A stretch of 64,000 nt of DNA, from the NCBI GenBank assembly GCA_938008415.1, contig CALLKI010000054.1, positions 1 through 64,000 on the forward strand. The letters are read 5' to 3'. Origin of the DNA: an uncultured Luteimonas sp. Its GTDB lineage: Bacteria > Pseudomonadota > Gammaproteobacteria > Xanthomonadales > Xanthomonadaceae. The notes beneath the pieces were generated by a model that worked only from the letters and a program-made list of their open reading frames with translations, had not been told where the DNA came from and made no database searches. The translations under genes and the position numbers were made by a program. Positions 36,213 through 48,400 of the stretch are shown in pieces; within the stretch, counting starts at the first letter, position 1; each line of letters opens with the position of its first letter.

Positions 36213-37055
36213 GTGCCACGCTACGACGGCCCGCTCCTGACCCGCCAGGTTGCAGACGCGATGCAGCATGCGCGCGACGCGGGCGCGGGGACATGGGAAG
36301 GCTCGCTCGACCTGGGCCGCAGCCGCACGCAGGTCTTGCTGTCGGCGGACCGCTGGCGCTGGCAGGGCCGCGATTTCCCCTATCCGGGCCGCTTGAAGGA
36401 CCGCACCGTCTACTGGTGGGACGGCGGGGGCTTCGTCCCCGCCGCGCGCTACGGCCGCGCGCTGTACAAGCTGGTGCCCACCGGATGGGGCGTGCCCACC
36501 TTCGAGATCGACGGCATCAAGATGCTGCCGACCTCGAAGTCCTCGCCGCTGGAGGACGCGCGCGCCAAGGTGGCGCTGGTCGAGCCGCGCGGCAGGCGCG
36601 TGCTCGACACCTGCGGCGGGCTCGGCTATTTCGCCGCCTGCGCGCTGGACGCCGGCGCCGCGCACGTGCATTCGTTCGAAAAGAGCGTCGAGGTGCTGTG
36701 GCTGCGCACGTTGAACCCATGGTCGCCCGACCCGGGCGCGCCGCAGGTCGCGGCGCGCTTCACCCTGGAGCACGACGACGTCGCGCAGGCCATCGCGCGC
36801 CTGCCGGATGCCGCCTATGGCGCCATCCTGCACGACCCGCCACGCTTCGGCATCGCCGGCGAACTCTATTCGCAGGGCTTCTACGGCCAGCTCGCCCGCG
36901 TGCTCGCGCACGGCGGGCGCCTGTTCCACTACACCGGCACGCCCAACCGCCTGACCAGCAGGCGCGACGTGCCGCGCGAGGTGGCACGCAGGCTGGAAAG
37001 GGCCGGGTTCGAAACGCGCCTTGCGCTGGACGGGGTGTTCGCGCGCAGGCGCTGA
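36213..37055 (+). CDS. SAM-dependent methyltransferase of an archaeal-like COG2521 type
   Basis: A 280-residue protein. The N-terminal part (about 1-110) has WRWQGRDFPYPGRLKDRTVY and FEIDGIKMLPTSK. The SAM domain has motif I LDTCGGLGYFAACALDAGA, acidic end FEKSVEVLWL, NPWSPD, the motif IV-like ILHDPPRFGIAGELYSQGFY and GGRLFHYTGTPNR. That DPPRF...GELYS...FHYTG pattern resembles predicted methyltransferases best known in archaea. The start is uncertain: an upstream ATG at 36123 is in frame, but GTG at 36213 begins VPRYDGPLL after a plausible -10. Substrate unknown, possibly RNA or a polyamine-like amine. Confidence 0.75.
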   Translation: MPRYDGPLLTRQVADAMQHARDAGAGTWEGSLDLGRSRTQVLLSADRWRWQGRDFPYPGRLKDRTVYWWDGGGFVPAARYGRALYKLVPTGWGVPTFEIDGIKMLPTSKSSPLEDARAKVALVEPRGRRVLDTCGGLGYFAACALDAGAAHVHSFEKSVEVLWLRTLNPWSPDPGAPQVAARFTLEHDDVAQAIARLPDAAYGAILHDPPRFGIAGELYSQGFYGQLARVLAHGGRLFHYTGTPNRLTSRRDVPREVARRLERAGFETRLALDGVFARRR

Positions 37056-37061
37056 GCGGGC

Positions 37062-37502
37062 TCAGTTGGCGGGCCGCCCGTAGCGCAGCCAGACGCTGGC
37101 GTGCTGCTCGTTGACAAAGACCTGCGCCTCCAGCCCCGCCTCCATCGCCGCCAGCACACAGTGCTCCACCGTGTCCAGGCCGTTCGGCTTGACGTGGGCG
37201 ATACGCAGCCGGCCCAGGCGCGGTCCGACCTCGGCCACCAGTGCATGCCACTCGTCGGCACCCAGCGCCGGCCCCACCAGCTCGTCCACCAGCAGCAGTT
37301 CACTGGCTGGCCGCCTGCCGACCTCGTCGGCGATCGCGTGCCAGTAGGCCAGCACGTTGGCAAAGGTGTTCCCGCCGAGGACGCGGGCGTAGATGCGCCC
37401 GCCGACTTCACGTCGGACCTTGATCTGCAATGGCTGGTCCACGGCCTCCTCCGCCCCTGCCGGGACGGCGAGGCCGTACAACCATAGCCGGAATCCATGC
37501 AT
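37062..37502 (-). CDS. hypothetical protein, possibly SpoIIAA/STAS-like
   Basis: A 146-residue soluble protein from the ATG at 37502. The pattern of alternating strands and helices (IKVRREVGGRIYARVLGGN; ASELLLVDELVGPALGADEW; LGRLRIAHVKPNGLDTVEH; LEAQVFVNEQHASVWLRYG) resembles SpoIIAA/STAS-like small proteins, but no family is recognised with confidence. It converges with the methyltransferase gene, with stops 6 bases apart. The longer frame to 37607 lacks support. Confidence 0.6.
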   Translation of the reverse strand: MHGFRLWLYGLAVPAGAEEAVDQPLQIKVRREVGGRIYARVLGGNTFANVLAYWHAIADEVGRRPASELLLVDELVGPALGADEWHALVAEVGPRLGRLRIAHVKPNGLDTVEHCVLAAMEAGLEAQVFVNEQHASVWLRYGRPAN

Positions 37503-37845
37503 GCAAAGTGTGATGCCCGTCCTGTTGCACCAAAGGTTTACGGCAAGCCTTCCAGACAGGTCCGGTTCCTTCCGTTCCCGCACCTTCCCGATCCCGACAC
37601 AAAGCACCGCCAGTCACCACATGCACATGCGGTCCGGAACACCGCCGGATCCACCAGGCCCGCCGGCATGCATCCGGATGCACGTGCGACCCGGCCCGGA
37701 TGCGGCCGTTGCAGCCGCAGGATGTGTCCGGGGAGCCTGCACGGCAGTGCCATCGGCCAGCCGGCCCCCGGCGACAGGTGCGCCCCCGGCAAAAAGAGAG
37801 GCGGCCCGAAGGCCGCCTCCCGCGTTGCCATGTCGCCGGCTGGAA
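37503..37845. other. intergenic region between aceE and the 37062 gene
   Basis: This 343-base stretch contains the aceE terminator (37798-37819) and, in its left part, room for the promoter of the leftward 37062-37502 gene (TTGCCG can be read on the minus strand, but no matching -10 is clear). I see no gene in it. Confidence 0.6.
37798..37819 (-). terminator. intrinsic terminator of aceE
   Basis: On the minus strand GAGGCGGCC and GGCCGCCTC form a 9-bp stem closed by a TTCG tetraloop, followed by TCTTTTT (37791-37797). It lies 27 bases after the aceE stop and is one of the strongest terminators in the window. Confidence 0.9.
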
Positions 37846-40536
37846 TCAGACGGTCACCGGATTCGGCTTGTCCGGGTCCAGCTTGTAGAGCTTGATCGCG
37901 CGTGCGGAGTCCCTGGGCGTCATCCTGCCGTCCTTGACCAGGGCGTCGATGGCGGCGTGGGCGATCCAGTAGCGGTCCACCTCGAAGAACCGGCGCAGGT
38001 TGGCGCGGGTGTCGGAGCGGCCGAAGCCGTCGGTGCCGAGCACGGTGAAGGTGCGCGGAACGAAGGCGCGGATCTGGTCGGTGAACGCGCGCACGTAGTC
38101 GCTGGCGGCGATGACCGGGCCCTCGGGGCGGCCCTCGAGGCACCGGGTGACGTACGGCTTGCGCGGCTTCTCCTCCGGATGCAGGCGGTTCCAGCGCTCG
38201 CAGTCGAAGCCGTCGCGGCGCAGCTCGGTGAAGCTGGGGCAGCTCCACACGTCGGCGGTGACGCCGAAGTCCTTGTCCAGCAGCTCGGCGGCGGCCAGCA
38301 CCTCGCGCAGGATGGTGCCGCTGCCCATCAGCTGCACGCGCAGCTCGCCCTTCTTCGCCTTGCCCGCATCCTTGAGCAGGTACATGCCCTTGATGACGCC
38401 CTCGACCGCATCCGCCGGCAGGTCCGGGTGCGGGTAGTTCTCGTTCATCAGGGTGATGTAGTAGTACTCGTCGACCTGGTCCTCGATCATCCGCTTCATG
38501 CCGTGCTGCACGATGACCGCGACCTCGCCGGCGAAGGTGGGGTCGTAGCTGCGGCAATTGGGGATGGCGCCGGAGAACAGGTGCGAGTGGCCGTCCTCGT
38601 GCTGCAGTCCCTCGCCGTTGAGCGTGGTGCGGCCCGAGGTGCCACCGAGCAGGAAGCCGCGCGCGCGCATGTCGGCGGCCTGCCAGGCGGCGTCGCCGAC
38701 GCGCTGGAATCCGAACATCGAATAGAAGATGTAGAACGGCAGCAGCTGCAGGTTGTTGATGCTGTAGCTGGTGGCGGCGGCCATCCACGAGGCGAGGGCG
38801 CCGGCCTCGGTGATGCCCTCCTGCAGCACCTGGCCGGTGGAGTCCTCGCGGTAGTACATCAGCTGGTCGCGGTCCACCGGGCGGTACTTCTGGCCCACAG
38901 GCGAGTAGATGCCGATCTGGCGGAACAGTCCCTCCATGCCGAAGGTGCGCGCCTCGTCGCAGACGATGGGCACCACGCGGGGGCCGATGGTCTTGTCGCG
39001 CAGGATGATGTTGAGCGCCTGCACGAAGGCCATGGTGGTGGACATCTGGCGCTCGCCGGTGTCCTTGAGCAGGCGCTCGAAGGCCTCCAGCTTCGGCACA
39101 GTGAGCTTCTCGTCCGCCTTGCGCCGGCGCTGCGGCAGGAAGCCGCCCAGTGCACGCCGGCGCTCGAGCATGTACTGCACCTCCTCGGATTTCTCGCCCG
39201 GGTGGTAGAACGGGACGTTGCCGTCCTTCAGCTGCTCGTCCGAAACCGGGATCCTGAAGCGGTCGCGGAAGGCACGCACCGCCTCGTCGTCCAGCTTCTT
39301 GGTCTGGTGGGTGGGGTTGAGCGACTCGCCCGCCGAGCCCATGCCGTAGCCCTTGACCGTCTTGGCCAGGATCACGGTCGGCCGGTCCCTGGTGTTCACC
39401 GCGGCATGGTAGGCGGCGTAGACCTTGTGCGGGTCGTGGCCGCCGCGGTTGAGGCGCCAGATGTCCTCGTCGGACAGGTTGGCGACCATCTCGCGGGTCT
39501 CGGGGTACTTGCCGAAGAAGTGCTCACGCGTATAGGCGCCGCCGAAGGCCTTGCAGTTCTGGTACTCGCCGTCGACGGTCTCCATCATCAACTTGCGCAG
39601 CACGCCCTTGTGGTCGCGCGCGAGCAGCGGGTCCCAGTAGCTGCCCCAGATGACCTTGATCACGTTCCAGCCGGCGCCGCGGAACACGCCCTCCAGCTCC
39701 TGGATGATCTTGCCGTTGCCGCGGACCGGGCCGTCCAGGCGCTGCAGGTTGCAGTTGACGACGAAGATCAGGTTGTCCAGGCCCTCGCGGCCGGCAATGG
39801 CCAGCGCGCCCAGGCTCTCGGGCTCGTCGGTCTCGCCGTCGCCGAGGAAGCACCAGACCTTGCGGTCGGTCTTCGGCATCAGGCCGCGGGCCTCGAGGTA
39901 CTTCCAGCTGCGTGCCTGGTAGATGGCGGCGATCGGCCCCAGGCCCATGGACACCGTGGGCACCTGCCAGAAGTCCGGCATCAGCCACGGGTGCGGATAG
40001 GAGGACACGCCGCGGCCGTCCACTTCCATGCGGAAATGGTCGAGCTGGGACTCGGTGATCCGGCCCTCGAGGTAGGCGCGGGCGTAGATGCCCGGCGAGC
40101 TGTGGCCCTGGACGCAGACCAGATCGCCCGGGTGGTCCTTGGACGGCGCGCGCCAGAAGTGGTTGAAGCCCACGTCGTAGAGCGTGGCGCTGGAGGCGAA
40201 GCTGGCGATGTGGCCACCGAGGTCACCGGGCTTGCGGTTGGCGCGGACGACCATCGCCATCGCGTTCCAGCGGATGTACGAGCGGATGCGCCACTCCAGC
40301 ATCGGGTCGCCGGGCATCTTCGGCTCCAGATGCGGCGGGATGGTGTTGACGTAGTCGGTGGTCGGGGAGAACGGCAGGTGCGCGCCGGCACGGCGCGTCA
40401 GCTCCACCATGTTCTCGAGCAGGTAATGGGCCCGCTCGGGGCCCTCGTGGTCGATGACCGCCTTCAGCGCCTCGATCCACTCCCGGGTCTCTTCGGGGTT
40501 GGGGTCACTGTCGAGGACATCGTTCAGCCAGTTCAT
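37846..40536 (-). CDS. aceE: pyruvate dehydrogenase E1 component (homodimeric)
   Basis: An 896-residue homodimeric E1 that decarboxylates pyruvate with thiamine diphosphate and acetylates the lipoyl arm of AceF. It starts MNWLNDVLDSDPNPEETREW, typical of AceE. GHIASFASSATLYDVGFNHF and VQGHSSPGIYARAYLEGR line the active site. The ThDP/Mg motif is FLGDGETDEPES...NLIFVVNCNLQ. The transketolase-like central and C-terminal domains include GRTTLNGEGLQHEDGHSHLF. It is about 31 kb from aceF-lpd with its own GCTAGAAT promoter and terminator, so complex stoichiometry must be balanced in trans. Confidence 0.97.
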   Translation of the reverse strand: MNWLNDVLDSDPNPEETREWIEALKAVIDHEGPERAHYLLENMVELTRRAGAHLPFSPTTDYVNTIPPHLEPKMPGDPMLEWRIRSYIRWNAMAMVVRANRKPGDLGGHIASFASSATLYDVGFNHFWRAPSKDHPGDLVCVQGHSSPGIYARAYLEGRITESQLDHFRMEVDGRGVSSYPHPWLMPDFWQVPTVSMGLGPIAAIYQARSWKYLEARGLMPKTDRKVWCFLGDGETDEPESLGALAIAGREGLDNLIFVVNCNLQRLDGPVRGNGKIIQELEGVFRGAGWNVIKVIWGSYWDPLLARDHKGVLRKLMMETVDGEYQNCKAFGGAYTREHFFGKYPETREMVANLSDEDIWRLNRGGHDPHKVYAAYHAAVNTRDRPTVILAKTVKGYGMGSAGESLNPTHQTKKLDDEAVRAFRDRFRIPVSDEQLKDGNVPFYHPGEKSEEVQYMLERRRALGGFLPQRRRKADEKLTVPKLEAFERLLKDTGERQMSTTMAFVQALNIILRDKTIGPRVVPIVCDEARTFGMEGLFRQIGIYSPVGQKYRPVDRDQLMYYREDSTGQVLQEGITEAGALASWMAAATSYSINNLQLLPFYIFYSMFGFQRVGDAAWQAADMRARGFLLGGTSGRTTLNGEGLQHEDGHSHLFSGAIPNCRSYDPTFAGEVAVIVQHGMKRMIEDQVDEYYYITLMNENYPHPDLPADAVEGVIKGMYLLKDAGKAKKGELRVQLMGSGTILREVLAAAELLDKDFGVTADVWSCPSFTELRRDGFDCERWNRLHPEEKPRKPYVTRCLEGRPEGPVIAASDYVRAFTDQIRAFVPRTFTVLGTDGFGRSDTRANLRRFFEVDRYWIAHAAIDALVKDGRMTPRDSARAIKLYKLDPDKPNPVTV

Positions 40537-40877
40537 CGCACTCTCCGACGCGGCTCCGTGGCCGCAGTTTTCTTGTTCTTCACAGGGTTAGAGCCCGGAT
40601 TCTAGCAGGGGCGGGCGGCACGCCGGATGGCGGCGCCGGAACGCGCCGTCCCGCGCCGGGCCACTGCACCGGCGCCGCCAGGCCCGTCGGCGCGCGCAAT
40701 TCCACACCGTATGGAAAGGCCGGGCATGAATGCGCCCCGCCCCCGGCCAGGCCTGCGGCAAGGCCTGGCGCCAGCAATGGACGACGCGATGCCGAATGTC
40801 CGGCTCCGGCGCGCGTTGCAACCAGGCGCGAGGCACGCGCATCGAAGCCACACCTTACACCCCCTGGGAGAGACAAG
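40537..40877. other. divergent intergenic region aceE / DUF5694 gene
   Basis: This 341-base stretch holds the aceE promoter (40599-40606) at its left end and GGGAGAGA before the DUF5694 ATG at its right. Between them I see no gene. A stretch at 40816-40844 has weak similarity (about 19 of 29 bases) to the inverted-repeat arm at 23688. Confidence 0.6.
40599..40606 (-). promoter_or_regulatory. extended -10 promoter of aceE
   Basis: Minus strand TGCTAGAAT gives an extended -10 (TGn) with TAGAAT at 40599-40604. The predicted start is near 40593 and the leader about 57 nt. No -35 is obvious. Confidence 0.6.
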
Positions 40878-41672
40878 ATGCGCAAATTCCTGCTGATTGC
40901 CGCCCTGCTCGCGCTGCCGGTATTTGCACGCGAGGCCGCTCCTGCCACGGACGAAGTGCAGGTGATGATCCTGGGCACCCTCCACATGGCCAATCCGGGC
41001 GGCCACATCCACGATGACACCATTGACGACGTGCTGGCACCGAAACGGCAGAAGGAACTGAAGGAGGTTGCCGACGCGCTGCTGCGCTTCGCACCGACCC
41101 GGGTGATGGTGGAGTGGCCAGACTCGCTCACCACCGAACGCTACCGCCAGTACCGGGAAGGCACGCTCAAACCGAACCGCAACGAGGTCGTGCAGCTCGG
41201 CTTCCGCCTGGCCGCGATGGCCGGGCTGGACGAGGTCCACGGCATCGACGTCGACGGCGACTTCCCCTACCCGGAATTGGTGGAGTTCGCGAAACGTACC
41301 GGCAGGGAGGCGATGCTGCAGGAGCTCCACGACGAGACCGCCAGACTCGTTGCCGAATCGCAACGTGTCATCGACACCGGCACCATCGCCCGGATCCTGC
41401 GCCACATGAACGAGCCCGCCGAGATCGAGCGCAGCCACCGGTTCTACCGGAAGGTACTGCTGATCGGTGCCGGCGACGAACAGCCGGGCGTGGACCTGGC
41501 CACCGGCTGGTACCGCCGCAACTTCGCCATCTGCGCCAACCTGCTGCAGAACACGAAACCCGGCGACCGCGTGGTCGTGGTGTACGGCGCCGGGCACGCC
41601 TTCCTGCTGCGCCAGTGCATCCAGGAGACCCCGGGCTTCAGGCTGGTCGAGCCCAACGACTGGCTGCCGTGA
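40878..41672 (+). CDS. exported DUF5694 protein (TraB/EreA-like fold)
   Basis: A 264-residue protein with a signal peptide (RKFLLIAALLALPVFAREA). The first strand reads VQVMILGTLHMANPGGH, followed by FAPTRVMVEWPDSLTTERY, EVHGIDVDGDFPYPELVEF and, near the C-terminus, RVVVVYGAGHAFLLRQC. The paired GTLHM and GAGH motifs recall TraB/PrgY/gumN-like metalloprotease-like proteins, and the length fits DUF5694. Enzymatic role unproven; probably periplasmic. GGGAGAGA precedes the ATG. Confidence 0.8.
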   Translation: MRKFLLIAALLALPVFAREAAPATDEVQVMILGTLHMANPGGHIHDDTIDDVLAPKRQKELKEVADALLRFAPTRVMVEWPDSLTTERYRQYREGTLKPNRNEVVQLGFRLAAMAGLDEVHGIDVDGDFPYPELVEFAKRTGREAMLQELHDETARLVAESQRVIDTGTIARILRHMNEPAEIERSHRFYRKVLLIGAGDEQPGVDLATGWYRRNFAICANLLQNTKPGDRVVVVYGAGHAFLLRQCIQETPGFRLVEPNDWLP

Positions 41673-41680
41673 GCGGAACG

Positions 41681-41710
41681 GCGCATCCCCGCGGCCCGGC
41701 GGGGATGCGC
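41681..41710. terminator. hairpin between convergent DUF5694 gene and maeB
   Basis: GCGCATCCCCGC and GCGGGGATGCGC form a perfect 12-bp stem with a 6-nt loop, 8 bases after one stop and 10 bases after the other. Neither strand has a U-run. It probably serves both converging transcripts. Confidence 0.6.
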
Positions 41711-41720
41711 GGCGCCGGGC

Positions 41721-44033
<2,313 letters not shown>

Positions 44034-44060
44034 CGTGGCAGTGCCGCTTGCGGAACGGGA

Positions 44061-44068
44061 ATTCTAGC
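44061..44068 (-). promoter_or_regulatory. GCTAGAAT promoter element of maeB
   Basis: Minus-strand GCTAGAAT with -10 TAGAAT at 44061-44066, 28 bases before the maeB ATG. It is one of five copies of this element in the window. Confidence 0.5.
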
Positions 44069-44163
44069 CGTTTGCCGCGGGCGGGCGCCGGCCGCGCCGA
44101 TGTTGCGGCGCGGCGGACCTGCCCGCACCGCCGGCCGGGATGCCCGCGGGCGGGTTCCCGGGC

Positions 44164-45465
44164 TCAGGGGGCGACGAAACGGCAGTCCCCGGGACCGGAA
44201 GCAACGGCGCGACAGGCCGCTTCCAGCGCGGCCGCGTCGGGCTTCACGCCCGTGTCCAGCCAGGCTTCGAGCGCGCGCAGTGCGGCGAGGACCGCGGCCT
44301 CGCCCGGCCGGCTGTGGTCGTCCCCGCCAATCCGGAACTGAGCGAGCAGGTGGCCGCGTCCGGCCGCCTCCACAACGCGGCGGTACGCATCCAGCGCCGA
44401 GGGGGAGACCACGGGATCATGCTCGACGTGCAGGTTGAGCGTCGGCAGTACGATCAGGCCGGACAGGTCGGCATCATATGCAAGCGCGGCGACCGCGGCT
44501 GGGTCGGCGACGAATCGCTCCACCCCCCCGTTGAGCGCGTCGTCGTCGCGCGAGCCGCGGTAGACGGTGCGGCTGTTGTCGAAGGGATTGCGGCCACCGA
44601 GGTGACGCTGCACCAGGTCGCGGAAATGGAACGTGCCCCAGGCCAGGTGCGCCACGAGCTGTTTCTCCGCGATCCCCGTCACCGCCAGGATGTCGGCCAG
44701 CCGCGCCGCCTGTTCGGGTGTGCGCCTTGACGGCGGCCTGTCGATACCGGTGCAGTCATCGACCCGTGCACGCAGTCCGGCGCGGGTCATGGTCGAATCC
44801 AGCGGCAGGCCCTGCCACAGCGGGTATTGCGGCTCATCCGGCTTCGGGTGGTTGCGGCAGTAGTATTGGTAGACGGCACGCAGGTCGGCCCGGAACCCGT
44901 AGGCACGGGTCCCGCCTGCCAGCACGCCATTGGTCGTCAGCACCGCGTCGTAGTTGGGCCGGCCGTCGTCATCGAGCGCATGCAATTCGGCGAGCTTCGC
45001 CGCGACGTTGCCACCCCACGACTGGCCGTGCAACAGGGTCCGTTCCGGCCGGCCCCAGCGCGCCTGGAACGCGACGCGGCTCGCGTCCACGTCGGCCGCG
45101 GCCCGGCGCACACCGTAGCCGCCACGCCGGTAGGTCGAACCGATCCAGGCATATCCGGCGCGGACCACGGCCGCGAAGCGGTCGAGATCCTCTGCCGCGT
45201 CGCCTGCCTGCGGCTCGCCCAGACGCGGCCCGCCGTGCGCATGCACCACCAGCCTGCGGTTCCACTCGCGCGGGATGGCCGCCAGCAGCCACGCGCCATC
45301 GGGATCCCGTGCCTCGTAACAGCCCGCGGCACCAGCCACCGACGGCGGACAGGGCACCTGCTCGAACACCTCTGTCCCGCCGGCACGCGCGGGGACCGCC
45401 GGCAGCAGTGCCGCCACGAAGAGGCAAACCGCGACAGATCCGGCCTGCACTGTCCGCACCGCCAT
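44164..45465 (-). CDS. exported alpha/beta hydrolase
   Basis: A 433-residue protein with a signal peptide (AGSVAVCLFVAALLPAVPARA). The core shows HAHGGPRLGEP (oxyanion region), the nucleophile elbow HGQSWGGNVAAKLAEL, and a likely acid/His pair in LNLHVEHDPVVSP and GGDDHSRPGE. Three cysteine pairs are consistent with a periplasmic enzyme. It starts within the stop of the TonB receptor (TGATG), so it is translationally coupled to it and may process what that receptor imports. The family has no clear substrate; peptidase or esterase are possible. Confidence 0.8.
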   Translation of the reverse strand: MAVRTVQAGSVAVCLFVAALLPAVPARAGGTEVFEQVPCPPSVAGAAGCYEARDPDGAWLLAAIPREWNRRLVVHAHGGPRLGEPQAGDAAEDLDRFAAVVRAGYAWIGSTYRRGGYGVRRAAADVDASRVAFQARWGRPERTLLHGQSWGGNVAAKLAELHALDDDGRPNYDAVLTTNGVLAGGTRAYGFRADLRAVYQYYCRNHPKPDEPQYPLWQGLPLDSTMTRAGLRARVDDCTGIDRPPSRRTPEQAARLADILAVTGIAEKQLVAHLAWGTFHFRDLVQRHLGGRNPFDNSRTVYRGSRDDDALNGGVERFVADPAAVAALAYDADLSGLIVLPTLNLHVEHDPVVSPSALDAYRRVVEAAGRGHLLAQFRIGGDDHSRPGEAAVLAALRALEAWLDTGVKPDAAALEAACRAVASGPGDCRFVAP

Positions 45466-48400
45466 CAGAACGAGTGGCTGATGTTGACGTACCAGTAGCG
45501 TCCCCACGGCTGGTCGACCGAGCCGCGGTAGCCGCCGTCGGCCAGCGCGGGACCTTCGTCGGTCAGGTCGTTGACGCCGATCCGAACCGCGGTGCCCGAC
45601 GTGAAGCGGTACTGGCCATAGGCGTTGTAGCGCGTGCGCGACTCCACCACCCAGGGTTCGCCCGAGGCGCCGAGCAGCGAGGGCTGCTCGAACGAGCTGC
45701 GATAACGTGCGGACAGGCCTGCGCGCCAAGGCCCCTTGCTCCAGGTGAAGGCCGACGTGGCACGCCATTCCGGGCGGCCGTTCTGGCCGATCAGGCGGCT
45801 GGAGTCGGGCAGCGGCGTCAGCGGGTCGATGATGCCGGCCTCGCGTGCCTCGTACAGCGAGTTGACGATGTCACCCGGATCGCGGGTGAACTCGGTCAGC
45901 TTGCTTGCGTTCAGCAGCAGGCTGAAATTGCCGTACTTCGTGCGCCGCTTCTCCCAGTGCAGGCTGAAGTCGATGCCTTCCACGGTCTGTGGCTGGAGGT
46001 TGATGAAACGGTCGCTGATCGAGACGACGTCTCCCGCCGGTGCCAGGCCGCTGCCATCGAACAACACGATGTCGTCCGGATCCGGGTCGGCGCGAACCAC
46101 CAGCGGATTCGACCTGCCCTGCACCCGATCGAGATAATCGACAATGAGCGCGGTCTGCGCGCCGAGCAGGCCCACCATCTGCTCCTGCCGGATGCGCCAG
46201 CGATCCACCGTGAAGGTCAGCCTGCCCATCGACTCCGGAAGGAAAGCAGGCTGGAACACAAGGCCATACGACAGGTTGGTGCTTTCTTCCGGCTCGAGGT
46301 CCGGGTTGCCCGCGACCAGCAACGACACACCGGACGTACCCTGCGCGCACTGGCCCATGGAGGCGATCTCGCCCTTGCGCAGCTGCGCCTCGCAGCGGAT
46401 GTAGTCCGTGCCGTTGGCCAAGCGGGCGTACTGCGTGGCGTGGGTCTGCTCGAGGTTGGGGGCACGGAACCCCTCCGAATACGAGCCGCGCAGGCGCAGG
46501 CCTTCGGCGACGTCCCAGGCCACCGCGATCTTCGGCTTGGCGACGGAACCGAAGTCGGAATAGTGCTCGTAGCGCCCGGCCAGCTGCATGTCCAGCCTGC
46601 GCACCAGCGGGATCCCCATGTCGGGAGACAGCAGGGGCACGGCGAACTCGACGTAGGCCGAACCGACCGTGCGTGAGCCGTAGGTGTCCGGGTTCGGGCT
46701 GACCGCGGCCACGTTGCTCAGGCTGGTCTGGCCGCTGACCATGTCGGTGAACGTGATGGTCCCGTCGAGGTTCTGGTCGCGGTCGTCCTTCTGGGTCTCG
46801 TGCCTGGCCTCGATGCCGAACGCGATGCCGACGTCCCCGGCAGGGAGCCGGAACAGATCGCCACGGTTCATGCGGAAGTCGGCCATCGTCAGTGTGGTGC
46901 GCGTCTTGCGTACAAGGTCCATCCGGATCGCGTCGACCGCCGCCTGCGAACTCGGCGAGCAATCACCCCAGCTCCAGGTGTCGATGCAGCCGCCGCTGAA
47001 CGGGTTGTAGGCGTCCGGCGTGGACAGTGCGAGCTGCCTTTGCAGGGCGGTCATGTTGACGTTGTTTGAAACGTCCTTGGCCTCCGCCTCGGAATACACC
47101 AGGGCGCTTTCCCAGTCGAAACCGTTCCACTGCCCGCGCAGGCCGGCCAGGAACCGCGCCTGGTAGTTCGTCACCTCCACGTCCTGGAAGCCCACGTCCA
47201 CGTAGCGGTAGTTGCTCAGCAGCACCGGCAACCCCTCGTCCGGCACGTCGGTCAGGCCGGGCAGCCGGTTCGGGTTCGGCGTACCGTCCGCGAACGTGAC
47301 CGGGCCGAAGGGATTCCAGTAGTTGCTCGCCGGGATCCAGATCTCGTTGAGGTTGACCACCGGCGGCTGCGTCGCGCGGCTGACGGCGTGATAGAGGCCC
47401 AGCTCGCCGAAGAACTCGACGTTGTCGGTCAGCTCGTGGTGCCCCGTGAGGAACAGGTTCACGCGCTCCACGGACGGCCGCACGGTGGTCGCATACCGGG
47501 TGTCGTAACGCATCTCGCGATGCGTGGTGTTGAAGTTGTGATTGCCACTGGCCAGGCACAGCCCCGGCCCGTACGGCACCGCTGCACTCCCGCAGTCGAT
47601 CGCATCCGGCTGAACGTGGAATTGGCCCGATGCATTGGTGACGAAGACACCATTTGACTGGATCCTCGGTCGGGCGCCAACGCTCATCCTGGCCCACGGC
47701 GTGTGCGAGGAGCGCCCGTCAAGCGCCCCGAGCCCGGCGAAGTCCGCGTATCCATCGAACAGCGGCCGCAGATCGTCAGAGCGGGTGAACTCCTGGTCCT
47801 CGGCCCACAGCTTGCCCCTGTTGACGTAGCTGAGGAACAGAGAAACGTTGCCGCGTTCGTGGTTCCTGCCCGCGAAAATGCTGGCCTCGTATTCGTCCAT
47901 GCCGGTGCCCTCGGCAAGTCCGTAGCGGGCATTGAAACTCAGGCCATCGAAGTCGCTCTGCAGCACGGTGTTGACGACGCCGGCCACGGCGTCGGCGCCG
48001 TAGATCGCCGCGGCGCCATCGAGCAGCACCTCGACCCGGTCGAGCCCGGACACCGGGATCGAATTGGAGTTGTAGCTGAGCACCGGCACCGTGCCGGTGT
48101 CGGACGTACCCTGGCTCGTCGGGTGCTGCACGATGCGGCGGCCATTGAGCAGGACCAGGGTGTTACCCACGCCCAGCGAGCGCAGGTTCACGGAGTTCAC
48201 GTCGCCGCGCGCCGCGTTGCTGGTCTGCGGGTTGTTCGAGGCATCGAACAGGACGTCGCCCATCTGCGGGATGTCACGCAGCAGCTCGTCGCCCGACATC
48301 GCGCCCGCGGCGTCGATCTGTTCGCTGCTGAACACCACCACCGGCAGGGCTTCCGTGGTCGGCGCCCCTCGGATGTGCGAACCCACCACCACGACGTTGT

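Noticed and set aside
40816..40844. Possible degenerate copy of the 29-bp inverted-repeat arm (about 19 of 29 bases match the arm at 23688)
   Set aside because: The match is mostly the GC-rich part plus TTGCAACC and has no partner arm; it could easily be chance.
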